The position numbers were made by a program, and so were the translations under genes. Shown here piece after piece: positions 9,188 to 17,003 of a stretch of 64,000 bases of DNA. Every line of letters starts with the position of its first letter. Within the stretch, counting starts at the first letter, position 1. The notes beneath the pieces were generated by a model. The model did not search any database, was not told the DNA's origin, and was given only the letters and a program-made list of their open reading frames with translations. The stretch comes from Scytolyngbya sp. HA4215-MV1 (GTDB lineage: Bacteria; Cyanobacteriota; Cyanobacteriia; Leptolyngbyales; Leptolyngbyaceae): assembly GCA_019359045.1 (NCBI GenBank), contig JAHHIA010000006.1, forward strand, positions 310,001-374,000, read 5' to 3'.

Positions 9188-9496
9188 CTACAGATTGCGT
9201 TGAAATTCTTCGAGCAGGTCCATCAGACTAACCTGGCATTGCATGGGTAGCAAATCTGCTAGGGGCACTTCGCGCTTACCGCCCCCCAACTTGACCGGAA
9301 TCGCTTGCAAAATTTCAGCAACTTTGCTCTCCGTTACCGTGTTAGAGCTGAGCAGAGGATAAAGCCGCTCTGCCAGGAGCATGTGCAGGTGGGCATCTGC
9401 GAGATAGAGATGCCACTTGGCAATATCGATATAAATATTTTCGCCAATTTCAGCCGCCAATCCTTCGATCGCTTGTGAAGTGCTGGGGTTTGCCAT
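9188..9496 (-). CDS. DUF3181 family cyanobacterial protein
   Basis: A small soluble protein of 102 residues, mostly helical (IEGLAAEIGENIYIDIAKWH, then LYLADAHLHMLLAERL), which I recognise as the cyanobacteria-specific DUF3181 family. Function is not known. The start ATG at 9496 follows GGAGGGATAACTGCC, a strong ribosome-binding site. It stands between the 2TM protein gene and rpiA, all on the minus strand. Confidence 0.8.
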   Translation of the reverse strand: MANPSTSQAIEGLAAEIGENIYIDIAKWHLYLADAHLHMLLAERLYPLLSSNTVTESKVAEILQAIPVKLGGGKREVPLADLLPMQCQVSLMDLLEEFQRNL

Positions 9497-9570
9497 GGCA
9501 GTTATCCCTCCGATTGAATGATTGATTGTGCCTCATCCTCAGTAAACGAGATTGCGGTACTGGAAAGAGT

Positions 9571-9918
9571 CTACCGCTTGGCGGATTTTGTCGCAGTCGA
9601 TTTAGTCGATGTAGATTTGGCAGAGTCTGTTTTGGATTTGGGTACAAACCCTGCTCCTGCCCCTGTATCAGCTGCCACTGGATCGGCATAGCGGGCGATC
9701 GCAAAGATATAGAGTGCATGTGCGAACAAAACCGCTCCCCAGCCTTCAGTCACCCAGGCGGCCCAGAGCCAGTGTCTGTCCAAAAAGAGATTGAAAAACC
9801 ACAAGCCAGAGTTGCTGGCTGCAAAAAGCGCTACATGAACGGCGAAGTTCATAATATCGTCTAGACGGCGATAGTCATGATCTTTGCGATCGGGTTTACG
9901 GGACCAACGAGGAGGCAT
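9571..9918 (-). CDS. 2TM domain-containing membrane protein
   Basis: A protein of 115 residues. The N-terminus is basic (RWSRKPDRKDHDYRRL). Two hydrophobic helices follow, at about residues 22-45 and 50-75, the second containing WAAWVTEGWGAVLFAHAL; this is the arrangement of the 2TM family of small membrane proteins. The C-terminus is a low-complexity tail rich in Lys, Ser and Thr (repeats of TKSA type). The function is unknown. It is divergent from the plus-strand gene at 10120, with a 200-base shared upstream region. Confidence 0.7.
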   Translation of the reverse strand: MPPRWSRKPDRKDHDYRRLDDIMNFAVHVALFAASNSGLWFFNLFLDRHWLWAAWVTEGWGAVLFAHALYIFAIARYADPVAADTGAGAGFVPKSKTDSAKSTSTKSTATKSAKR

Positions 9919-10119
9919 AGACGACCATCAAACTGCGAGAAAGTTATTTATAACTTACCGCGATCGCTCCTCTGATGACTGACGGATTCTAAAGGAATTG
10001 CGAACGGTCTGCTTCACGTTTATGACTGCTCTGTCAAAGATTAATTAAATTGGGCTTTAGCTGCCAGTCAAATCTAACAGTAGGGTTTAGAATTCAGAAC
10101 AGGAACGCTCACATACCTT

Positions 10120-10662
10120 TTGGATGTTTTTGTGAACCTCACACGATTTTTGCGGCGTACCCGACGTATCCACCGTAGCCATTTGGCGATTGTGGTGCTT
10201 CCCAATGAAGCAGCGGCTTTCCAAACTTACCGCCTGCTGCAATATCATGGTATTTCGCCGGAGCATTTGGCGATCGTGGGGGAAGGCTACAGTAGTCCGG
10301 AGCGGGTTGGCTTGCTAGAACCGATGCAAATTGCAGTCTCCAAGGCTCGCCGTCTCTCTATCTTTGCGGGCAGTTTGGGTTCTGCCGTAGGGATGGTGAT
10401 GATCTTGTTGATGCATTGGCATACCGGAGGGGTGTTGAGTTTTACTGCTTTTTTGGCTGTGCTGGCGATCGGAATTGTGAGCGGTTTTTTAGGGGCTGTC
10501 ATTGGCGCGTTGTTTGGCTTTTTGGGAGAAGGCAGCACGGCTGGCATTTATCGACATCATCTGCGTCGAGGTCATTATCTGTTGATGATGGAGGGTCCCG
10601 AAACGCTGGTGCGCTGGGGGCAGGAAGTATTGAATTACTATTCAGCCACCAAAGCTTATTAA
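10120..10662 (+). CDS. Membrane protein with two helices after a small N-terminal domain
   Basis: The start is either TTG at 10120 or GTG at 10132; no ATG is available in frame. The protein of about 180 residues has an N-terminal alpha/beta segment (HLAIVVLPNEAAAFQTYRLL, then HLAIVGEGYSSPE) resembling the small domain of general-stress YflT-like proteins. Two hydrophobic, Gly-rich helices follow at about residues 88-107 and 112-140. The C-terminus (GIYRHHLRRGHYLLMMEGP) returns to a cytoplasmic-looking fold. I do not know its function; a stress-related role is inference. Confidence 0.7.
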   Translation: MDVFVNLTRFLRRTRRIHRSHLAIVVLPNEAAAFQTYRLLQYHGISPEHLAIVGEGYSSPERVGLLEPMQIAVSKARRLSIFAGSLGSAVGMVMILLMHWHTGGVLSFTAFLAVLAIGIVSGFLGAVIGALFGFLGEGSTAGIYRHHLRRGHYLLMMEGPETLVRWGQEVLNYYSATKAY

Positions 10663-10759
10663 TTTTTCATACATTTTTTTGGGCACAAATGCTGATTATT
10701 CCCGGCACGATTGAAATGTTGTAACGTCATCGTGTTTAGGTTTGTGAAAATTTGAGTTT

Positions 10760-12145
10760 ATGCGGATTTTGAGTCGATTGTCGATTTTGCTGATTGTAAC
10801 CGCTAGTTTTGCCAGCTTTTTGCCTCCTTCTAGTTCCGTGCTATGTCCAGAGGTTGCTCGAGCTGATGGAACGCTTAATTTTGGTGAAGATGGGCAAAGC
10901 GGGAACAGTGGACGATCGGGGAATGCAGGGCGCAGCGGGGCAGACCAAGTCGTGTTTGCCGATGGCTCCAGCGTCAGTTTTGAATTATCGGGTGGAGATG
11001 GGGAAGATGGAGAAGATGGCAGAGATGGCAGAGATGCCTATTGTCATCGTCAACCCAGAGATGAGGATCGCAGTCTCTATGCAGCCAGTGGTGGCAGAGG
11101 CGGTCGTGGCGGCAATGGCGGCGAGGGCGGCAATGGTGGAAACCTCACGGTTTACTATAGTAAACTGTCGGATCTCAAAAGCATTTTTGTCCGTGCTGAA
11201 GGTGGTATCGGTGGCTTGGGCGGTAGGGGGGGATATGGCGGCGAGGGATGTCAATGTGACCGACATAATTGGGAGCGTAAGACCTGCAAGGGAACGCCAG
11301 GCAGTCCAGATTACAAATGCAAAACCCGCCACTATCACTGTACCGATGGGCAAGATGGACAAAATGGCAGTCGGGGGCAAGATGGTCAGCGAGGAGCATT
11401 GGGCAAGCTGACGCTGATTCAAGGACGAACCCCTCTGCTAGAAGAGAAGCCGACGCTAACAGCGCCTTTAGCGAGGCTGGGCGATCGTCCGATCTCGCTG
11501 TCTAAAAACCGCTGGGAGGTTCGGACAGGAGCAGTTGCGTTGCTGGCATCAGGGTCGATTGTGGAAGATCAATATCGCGAGTTTGCTGGACGGATCGAAC
11601 GAGAATTTCAACTTGTCTGGAATGAAACTCAATCGATCGCTGGCTTTAGTGACCCTGCGACCCTTACGCTCAACGAGAGTGGACAGGTCAAAATTGATTT
11701 TCCCGAAGACCTCTGGGTGGATGGTAGCCTGACGCAACAAAACCCATTGACGACCTTGACGATCGCCCATGTGATTCATAAAAGTGATGTGACTCGGTTA
11801 GCAGTTGCAGATTTTGCTCAGTCGGACAAAAATCTAACCTTGACGATCGTTGATCTGGGTGGACGCGCAGATGTACTCAATACCCAATTTCAGATCAAGT
11901 ACCGTACCAAATCGGGCGATCGCTTCAGTAACTTCTCTAACTATGAAACCCGTTACCAAGGCACGCTGCCGACAGAAGTGGTAAGCCGTAGTTACAACCG
12001 CTATACCCTGGCTCTCGGTAAATTGCCGATTGATACCGAATATCTGGGTCGGGGATCTGAAGTGGAGATCGAACTCGTTGCCACCCGGACTCTGGCAGAT
12101 CGATCAGCAACCCAAAAAATTGATTGGCAAGGCAAAATTCGTTAG
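10760..12145 (+). CDS. Secreted collagen-like Gly-rich repeat protein
   Basis: A protein of 461 residues with an N-terminal signal peptide (about residues 1-36, ending near ARADG). Residues about 42-220 hold several runs of short glycine repeats: GQSGNSGRSGNAGRSG, GGDGEDGEDGRDGRD, GGRGGRGGNGGEGGNGGN, GGIGGLGGRGGYGGEG and DGQDGQNGSRGQDGQRG. Some follow the Gly-X-Y spacing of collagen, others Gly-Gly-X. A cysteine-rich insert (six Cys between about residues 94 and 194) interrupts them. The C-terminal 240 residues are non-repetitive, probably beta-rich. It is probably an extracellular or cell-surface structural protein. I know of no characterised relative. Confidence 0.75.
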   Translation: MRILSRLSILLIVTASFASFLPPSSSVLCPEVARADGTLNFGEDGQSGNSGRSGNAGRSGADQVVFADGSSVSFELSGGDGEDGEDGRDGRDAYCHRQPRDEDRSLYAASGGRGGRGGNGGEGGNGGNLTVYYSKLSDLKSIFVRAEGGIGGLGGRGGYGGEGCQCDRHNWERKTCKGTPGSPDYKCKTRHYHCTDGQDGQNGSRGQDGQRGALGKLTLIQGRTPLLEEKPTLTAPLARLGDRPISLSKNRWEVRTGAVALLASGSIVEDQYREFAGRIEREFQLVWNETQSIAGFSDPATLTLNESGQVKIDFPEDLWVDGSLTQQNPLTTLTIAHVIHKSDVTRLAVADFAQSDKNLTLTIVDLGGRADVLNTQFQIKYRTKSGDRFSNFSNYETRYQGTLPTEVVSRSYNRYTLALGKLPIDTEYLGRGSEVEIELVATRTLADRSATQKIDWQGKIR

Positions 12146-12647
12146 TGGGCGATCGCAGAACTCATGGCTCCTTCGTGACTGCAAGAGCGGTGGGCAGGCT
12201 TGAAATGTCTAATTTGGGTTGATGCTCAGGGAACTTGCGAGGGCCAGCCCATTCCACGAAACGCTTAGTTACACAGCCTGAAAACCCACCAGAAATTTGT
12301 TAACCCACAAGTGGCGACATTAAGGACTATTGAAAAATAACAAAGTCTTACCAATGAGCATGTTGATAGTGTTAGAAAGACTATGGGTAATCTGATTAAA
12401 CCCCTCGTCTCAAGTTCATAAAAAACGCTTTATTTTGCTGTTTTAATAGCAAATTCCACGACTTTTTTTCTACTACGGCAAACACGTCTGGCTTGTAAAG
12501 AAGATTCCTTCAGCAAGCCCGGTTCACAGAACCTCCTATTTTCGCAGATGGTTAGGAACTGCTGATAGAATGGCGCGATTTAAGCCTAAATCCAAAGCGT
12601 ACGCGGAGCGGAGTACGTCCAGTTCGTTCAATACCCAGGAGAGTGAG
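12146..12647 (+). other. Gene-free stretch with strong RNA-folding potential and regulator leader
   Basis: No credible coding region is present. The first part, about 12172-12290, can fold into an interlocked RNA (separate entry). A further hairpin with two one-base bulges lies at about 12320-12350 (TAAG-ACT-TTG with CAA-AGT-CTTA). A six-base stem TTTGCT/AGCAAA lies near 12437-12456. The end of the stretch is the leader of the CheY-like regulator gene, with AGGAG at 12638-12642. Confidence 0.5.
12172..12290 (+). ncRNA. Candidate structured RNA (strand uncertain)
   Basis: Complementary segments interlock. GGTGGGCAGGCT at 12189-12200 pairs with AGCCTG at 12275-12280 and CCCACC at 12285-12290, giving 12 base pairs with a four-A bulge. 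TTCGTG at 12172-12177 pairs with CACGAA at 12255-12260, and GCAAG at 12181-12185 with CTTGC at 12234-12238, which would make a pseudoknot across the first helix. TGGGTTG at 12215-12221 with CAGCCCA at 12245-12251 forms an inner hairpin. I do not recognise it as tmRNA, RNase P RNA, 6S RNA, SRP RNA or a riboswitch class I know. It starts 27 bases after the collagen-like gene, so it could also be part of that mRNA's 3' end. Confidence 0.35.
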
Positions 12648-13115
12648 ATGTCAGAAAATGTGATGAGCCAGCCGACCATCTTGGCAGTTGATGATAGCCC
12701 TCTCATTCACGAACTGATTAGGCGTGCGCTTGAACCAGACTATCGAGTTCTGGTGGCTGACAACGCTGTAGATGCGCTGACAATTATCTATCACGAACCC
12801 GTTCTTATTGTTCTCTTAGATGTGTTAATGCCCCAGGTAGATGGATTGGACTTTTGCCGTACCCTTCGCAATTTACCTCAGTTTCAGGCATTACCAGTCG
12901 TGATGGTCACTTCCCAAAAAAGCCCCTTCGATCGTGTCCAGGGTCGTCTGGCAGGTGCGAATGAGTATCTGACTAAACCTTTCGATGCCGAACTGTTGCG
13001 TCAGACTGTACAGAGATTTGTCGGGAACTCAGACGATCGTGTCAACTCTGGCATCTCCCATCCTCGCGTGAATGGTGAGTTGAGCCAGGGGCAAGTATCT
13101 AGTATTAGAGACTAG
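12648..13115 (+). CDS. Single-domain CheY-like response regulator
   Basis: ATG at 12648 is preceded by AGGAGAGTGAG; an in-frame start at 12570 would add a poorly supported 26-residue tail. The 155-residue protein is a receiver domain: acidic pair DD at 15-16, phosphoacceptor Asp58 in LLDVLMPQVDG, conserved Thr in VMVTSQK and Lys in LTKPF. There is no DNA-binding domain; a tail of about 30 polar residues follows. It resembles PilG/PatA-type regulators that act in phosphorelays controlling motility or pili, but its partner kinase is not visible here. The stop codon lies inside a terminator hairpin. Confidence 0.88.
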   Translation: MSENVMSQPTILAVDDSPLIHELIRRALEPDYRVLVADNAVDALTIIYHEPVLIVLLDVLMPQVDGLDFCRTLRNLPQFQALPVVMVTSQKSPFDRVQGRLAGANEYLTKPFDAELLRQTVQRFVGNSDDRVNSGISHPRVNGELSQGQVSSIRD

Positions 13116-13126
13116 ATACTTGTCCC
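13088..13126. terminator. Hairpin overlapping the stop codon, likely bidirectional terminator
   Basis: The arm 13088-13103 (GGGGCAAGTATCTAGT) pairs with 13111-13126 (ACTAGATACTTGTCCC) over 16 positions with one G-T pair, around a seven-base loop. The TAG stop of the regulator gene (13113-13115) is inside the second arm. Only a weak T-rich run follows. It lies between convergent genes and could terminate both transcripts. Confidence 0.6.
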
Positions 13127-13154
13127 TATTAATCCATTTTCGATGTGATTCAAT

Positions 13155-13559
13155 TCACATACCTGAAGGATTAGTCGATCGCACAGGTCCGTTGTAGTTT
13201 ACTGTTACTTGCCAGCCTTCTTTGACAACTGTAACAACACTCTCCATCGTAAATTCCGTGGAATCGGCTTTTCGTCCCTTAAAGGTAAACGTCCACGAGC
13301 CATTGCCATTGTCCACATAGGGGGCTTGGGCGATCGGTCCATGCATGGAGTTTTCTGCCCGATAGTTTTCCAGTCCGCCATTGGCCTTTTCAGCAGCCTG
13401 ACGAGCTAAGTTCTTTGCCCGCACTAGATCAGAATTGATACGGATCGTGACGGTACCGTCTTCATTTTGGGTCGTAGTTTGAGCAACCAGAGGACCCATC
13501 CCAGTCGTTAGGGTTGCCAGGGTTAACGTAGCAACCAGCAAAATAGATTTCATGACCAT
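13155..13559 (-). CDS. Small secreted protein of unknown function
   Basis: A 134-residue protein with a signal peptide (MVMKSILLVATLTLATLTTG, cleavage probably near VAQ at 26-27). The mature part has a helix (about residues 45-62, RAKNLARQAAEKANGG) followed by a beta-rich segment (NGSWTFTFKGRKADS, ESVVTVVKEGWQVTVNYNG). GAGGG lies about ten bases upstream of ATG 13559. It begins 36 bases after the ABC permease gene stop and is probably the last gene of that operon, so it may be a periplasmic partner (inference). No family recognised. Confidence 0.7.
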   Translation of the reverse strand: MVMKSILLVATLTLATLTTGMGPLVAQTTTQNEDGTVTIRINSDLVRAKNLARQAAEKANGGLENYRAENSMHGPIAQAPYVDNGNGSWTFTFKGRKADSTEFTMESVVTVVKEGWQVTVNYNGPVRSTNPSGM

Positions 13560-13595
13560 GATTACTTTACCCTCTTGTATATCCCCTCTCTGACG

Positions 13596-15149
13596 TTAGA
13601 AACCAAGAGAGGTTCCAATCGTACGACTACGCCAGTAGGCAACCGAGATCAATACACTGATTATTATCAAGGCAATGAGCGCCAGACGCATCTGTCCCTG
13701 GGTAGCTATCAAGCCGAGCCAACCCCATAAAAAGACAGAAATTACCTCCAGCGTGCCGACTAGTGGATCGCCCTGAGCCTCTTGCCGCCGTTTGGCAATT
13801 TCTGAGAGGGCAATGGGACGGGCATTCCACAAGCGCAGTAGGGCTGAACAGGTTGTGGCGGAAAGAAAAACCGCCAGTGGAACAAACCAAGGCTCACCCC
13901 GCCATATCAACACTACGAAAAGTGGCGATAGCAACAGCCAGACCGGAATCAGTGCAGCCAGTAATTTCAACTGACGCAATTTGCCGCCATTAACAGGAGC
14001 CGATTTGAGCAAATCGGGGGCTTCTTCGCCTGCCACACAAATCTGCGTCAGGGTAGAAGTCAAACTGCCGCCAATCACAATACTGGCAACGGTTACAAAT
14101 GTGCTGAAACTGGCGATCGCTTGGCCACTCCGACTACCCCGCAAAACGATCACCAAGGCTGGAATAAGAAACAACACTTGCATAAAGGTGGCCGAAATCA
14201 GGTAGGGATTGCGACGAATAATTCGCCATTCCTTAAATAACAGCACCTGATTCAGCCGATCGGTAAACGGTGCAACCTTACGAGTCGAGGATTGTCGTCG
14301 CTTTTCGGTAACAGATTGTTGCGACCCTGTAATAAATGAATGATGCAAGGTTTCTATCGCCAGCCAAGCGAGTCCACCACTCACCAACAAGGTGAGTACC
14401 ACCGAGAAGGGATCGAGAAACATGGCTCTGGCGGGAAACCAAATCCAACTGTCGATCGCGAAGGGACTGTCGTGGGTCAGCCAGGACTGTAACCGCCACC
14501 AAATGGGCGCCGGTTTTGCCCCACTCCCTTGCAGTAGATTGGGCAATTGGAATCCCAAAAATAGGATGGCAGCAAGCAATGCAGTCAAGATTTGGGTTAA
14601 TGTGCGTGCCCGTTTTGCTCCTAATAACCGCACGAGCCACAGTGTCAACAACATCGCCAAACTGCTGGTCGATAAGGCAAGCCCAATCAGGCTAGGATAT
14701 ATGCCCAAGAGGCGTGGAAAAGCAGGCACCGCAAAGAGGGTAATAGGCACCAAGATGGCTGCAAAACTCAAGCAAACTTTGAGGGCGACACTGAGCAGGC
14801 GACTGGCGAAAATGACTTTGCTGGGCACCGGAGACGCGACCAACAGATCAAGATCGCCGCGATCGAATAACACAATCACACTTTGTCGCATTGCCTCAAT
14901 AAAGGCGTAGAAAAAACCAATTAACCAGACAGCGATCGCAATCCAAAGTGCCACATCGGCAAACATGCCCGCCGGAATCGAGGCTCGAATGCCAGACAGC
15001 GCAAACCAAAAGACCCCAAAAATCAGGGTGCATAGCAAGCTCAGCACGATCGACCAGACAATTTTGCCCGGTTTGCTCACCATCTCGCGCCACCATAACC
15101 GCAACTCGTGACCCAAGAGCCAGGGAAGTGTACCGACTGGAATCTTCAC
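13596..15149 (-). CDS. ABC exporter permease, ABC-2-like multi-pass membrane protein
   Basis: A large permease of about 517 residues with some ten or more hydrophobic helices, for example IVWSIVLSLLCTLIFGVFWF near the start. It carries the typical N-terminal LPWLLGHELRLWWREMV. The start is uncertain: GTG at 15149 lies seven bases after the previous gene's stop, while ATG at 15227 would overlap that gene by 71 bases. It should pair with the ATPase encoded at 17004-17738, since no other permease is near. The transported substrate is unknown. The helix-rich two-halves layout recalls bacterial multidrug or exopolysaccharide exporters. Confidence 0.75.
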   Translation of the reverse strand: MKIPVGTLPWLLGHELRLWWREMVSKPGKIVWSIVLSLLCTLIFGVFWFALSGIRASIPAGMFADVALWIAIAVWLIGFFYAFIEAMRQSVIVLFDRGDLDLLVASPVPSKVIFASRLLSVALKVCLSFAAILVPITLFAVPAFPRLLGIYPSLIGLALSTSSLAMLLTLWLVRLLGAKRARTLTQILTALLAAILFLGFQLPNLLQGSGAKPAPIWWRLQSWLTHDSPFAIDSWIWFPARAMFLDPFSVVLTLLVSGGLAWLAIETLHHSFITGSQQSVTEKRRQSSTRKVAPFTDRLNQVLLFKEWRIIRRNPYLISATFMQVLFLIPALVIVLRGSRSGQAIASFSTFVTVASIVIGGSLTSTLTQICVAGEEAPDLLKSAPVNGGKLRQLKLLAALIPVWLLLSPLFVVLIWRGEPWFVPLAVFLSATTCSALLRLWNARPIALSEIAKRRQEAQGDPLVGTLEVISVFLWGWLGLIATQGQMRLALIALIIISVLISVAYWRSRTIGTSLGF

Positions 15150-15156
15150 AACCCGC

Positions 15157-16848
15157 TTAACGAACTTTTTGATTGCAAACAATATTAAACACTGTATCTT
15201 GGATTGTCTTGGTAAAGGTGGGATCACCTGCTGCGGGATTCACCGAAAGCCCCATTTTGACAGGCTGATTGACCCGCCCCAGCCGGAATAGATTGCCAAT
15301 ATCCCGACGAAACAGGGTTTCCGCAGGCAATTGCCCAGTGACGGTGTTCGGATCTCCATTTTTCAACGTGGTAATTTCCAGATCATGAAAATCTTGAAAG
15401 TTGACGAAGTTATTCCACAGACTAACAGCCGTTAAGGTATCCCAGAAAAATAATGTGTCGTAAACAAAAAATCCGGGTGCGGGTTGATTGGACAGTTGGA
15501 GATTTTTGATGAATTGAGCAGGCGCAGTATTACAAGCTTTAGAATTTGCCTGAATTCGCGTGGCGAACCCCTCTAATCGGGCAAAATCTGTGGCATTGAG
15601 CGGGACGATCGCTGCAGGAATCCCTGAATTCAAGACTTTCTCTACCGCAGGCGCATCAACCCAAAAGTTGAACTCTGCATTATTGAGAGAATTAAAAGCT
15701 TGCTTGTGTTCTCCAGTTTGAATACTTTGAAAATTGGTTCCGGGGAACGGCAAGTGATGCATTCCAAAAACATGCTCCCCTGCCTGATAGTAAATATTGC
15801 CAGCAGTCCAGGTAGGAAACGGTTCATTCAGCCGATAGTTGCCATTTTGATCAAAATTATCGGCTTTATTGGTATCCCAGGCTCCTCCCATATGCCGAGT
15901 CGAAATCACTTTCTTCAAGTTAGCCAGTTTCACCTCGCCCTTACAGCCGTATTTGCTGGGAGTTTTCTCGACTTTGAGATAGGCTCTTGCCAGATTAGTA
16001 ACGGGTCCAACCGTTAGGATGGTCAAAGGAGAATTGCTGGTATAGGCGGCACAAATTGATTCTGCTAGAAACTCCGAGGCTTTTTTTCGCGGTTCAATCA
16101 GTTTTAGCTCTGGAAGTTGAGATGCCAGCAACGCATTTTGAGCTGTCGGCAAGACAAACTTTAAGGTTTCATCCCGAAACGGCCGATTAAACTCATTCCA
16201 ACACACCACATCTCTGGGAGAGAATACAAATTCTTGGTGAAAGAGACACGGCTCCAGCGCCTTTCTGCCACCAAAGGGAAGCTGTTCTCGAATGGGCGTG
16301 CTTCCTGTGCCAGGAATCGCTTGACCAGCGGCATTTGCTTGATTTGGCACTGCAATGACCGCAGTTTCTTCATCACAACCCGAATAGATTTTCGCTTTTT
16401 TATACTGAGCGATCGAGAGCACCTTTTGCATGAGACCATCAATCGTTCCTTCTTCTACAGAAAAGCCGCGAATCAGATCGCGCTTTAGCTCAGGATAGCC
16501 AGCAGAATCCTTGCAATAAGCCTCTCCATGCGCCATGGTGGTAACACCGAGTAACTCGACAGGTGACGCTTTTTGCTGGGAAGCAACTGCCAGAACCAGC
16601 AATGCATAAAAGTCTTCAAAAGCGCCATCGCTATCAAAAATGACGCGAATGGGCTTTGCGGTTTTTGCCTTCGGGTTTTCGTTTTTTGTTGAGGAGGTTG
16701 ATTCAACCCGATTTGAGTCAGTACATTTGCCCTCCTGTGTCAGTCCATTGGTGCTTGTTGCGGCACAGTCATTAGACTTTGCCATCTGAAATGGGCATAT
16801 GACCAGACTCAGAGAGAGTAGCAATGCGGTCGTAATAAAACGCTTCAC
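15157..16848 (-). CDS. Secreted inosine-uridine nucleoside hydrolase-like protein
   Basis: GTG at 16848 is chosen because AGGAGG lies nine bases upstream and the protein then starts with a clean signal peptide (MKRFITTALLLSLSLVICPF). The 563-residue protein matches the nucleoside N-ribohydrolase fold: DSDGAFEDFYALL at the N-terminal strand, ILTVGPVTNLARAY, then AEFNFWVDAPAVEKVL. Compared with the canonical DTDPGIDD motif one Asp is Glu, and the late catalytic His region reads FFWDTLTAV instead of HDPLA. It is much longer than the usual 310-350 residues. It is therefore a divergent, exported family member whose hydrolase activity is uncertain. It sits between the ABC ATPase and permease genes. 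Confidence 0.8.
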   Translation of the reverse strand: MKRFITTALLLSLSLVICPFQMAKSNDCAATSTNGLTQEGKCTDSNRVESTSSTKNENPKAKTAKPIRVIFDSDGAFEDFYALLVLAVASQQKASPVELLGVTTMAHGEAYCKDSAGYPELKRDLIRGFSVEEGTIDGLMQKVLSIAQYKKAKIYSGCDEETAVIAVPNQANAAGQAIPGTGSTPIREQLPFGGRKALEPCLFHQEFVFSPRDVVCWNEFNRPFRDETLKFVLPTAQNALLASQLPELKLIEPRKKASEFLAESICAAYTSNSPLTILTVGPVTNLARAYLKVEKTPSKYGCKGEVKLANLKKVISTRHMGGAWDTNKADNFDQNGNYRLNEPFPTWTAGNIYYQAGEHVFGMHHLPFPGTNFQSIQTGEHKQAFNSLNNAEFNFWVDAPAVEKVLNSGIPAAIVPLNATDFARLEGFATRIQANSKACNTAPAQFIKNLQLSNQPAPGFFVYDTLFFWDTLTAVSLWNNFVNFQDFHDLEITTLKNGDPNTVTGQLPAETLFRRDIGNLFRLGRVNQPVKMGLSVNPAAGDPTFTKTIQDTVFNIVCNQKVR

Positions 16849-17003
16849 TGGATAGTGCCTCCTAAGAATACTGCCTGAATTCATGCGCTTCGCTGTCCGA
16901 AACGTCATGAATACCTGCATACATACAGGAGAAGGCTTTGTCCAACTTGTTCTTTGGGATACGAGACCAAGCTATGTCACTTCTCCCTCACAAAATCAGG
17001 GCT

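Noticed and set aside
10809-11411. Second-frame and antisense frames of 145-200 codons over the Gly-rich gene
   Set aside because: They are shadows caused by the G-rich repeat codons of the collagen-like gene; they lack start signals and motifs.
11044-11420. Tandem short repeats considered as a CRISPR array or minisatellite
   Set aside because: The repeats are codon-level glycine repeats inside one reading frame, without equal spacers.
12146-12647. Known structured RNAs (tmRNA, RNase P RNA, SRP RNA, 6S RNA, TPP, SAM, FMN and cobalamin riboswitches)
   Set aside because: The invariant sequence blocks I remember for each are absent, so only a generic structured-RNA candidate is reported.
15149-15227. 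ATG at 15227 as start of the ABC permease
   Set aside because: It would overlap the nucleoside-hydrolase-like gene by 71 bases; GTG at 15149 directly after that stop is preferred, though its ribosome-binding site is weak.
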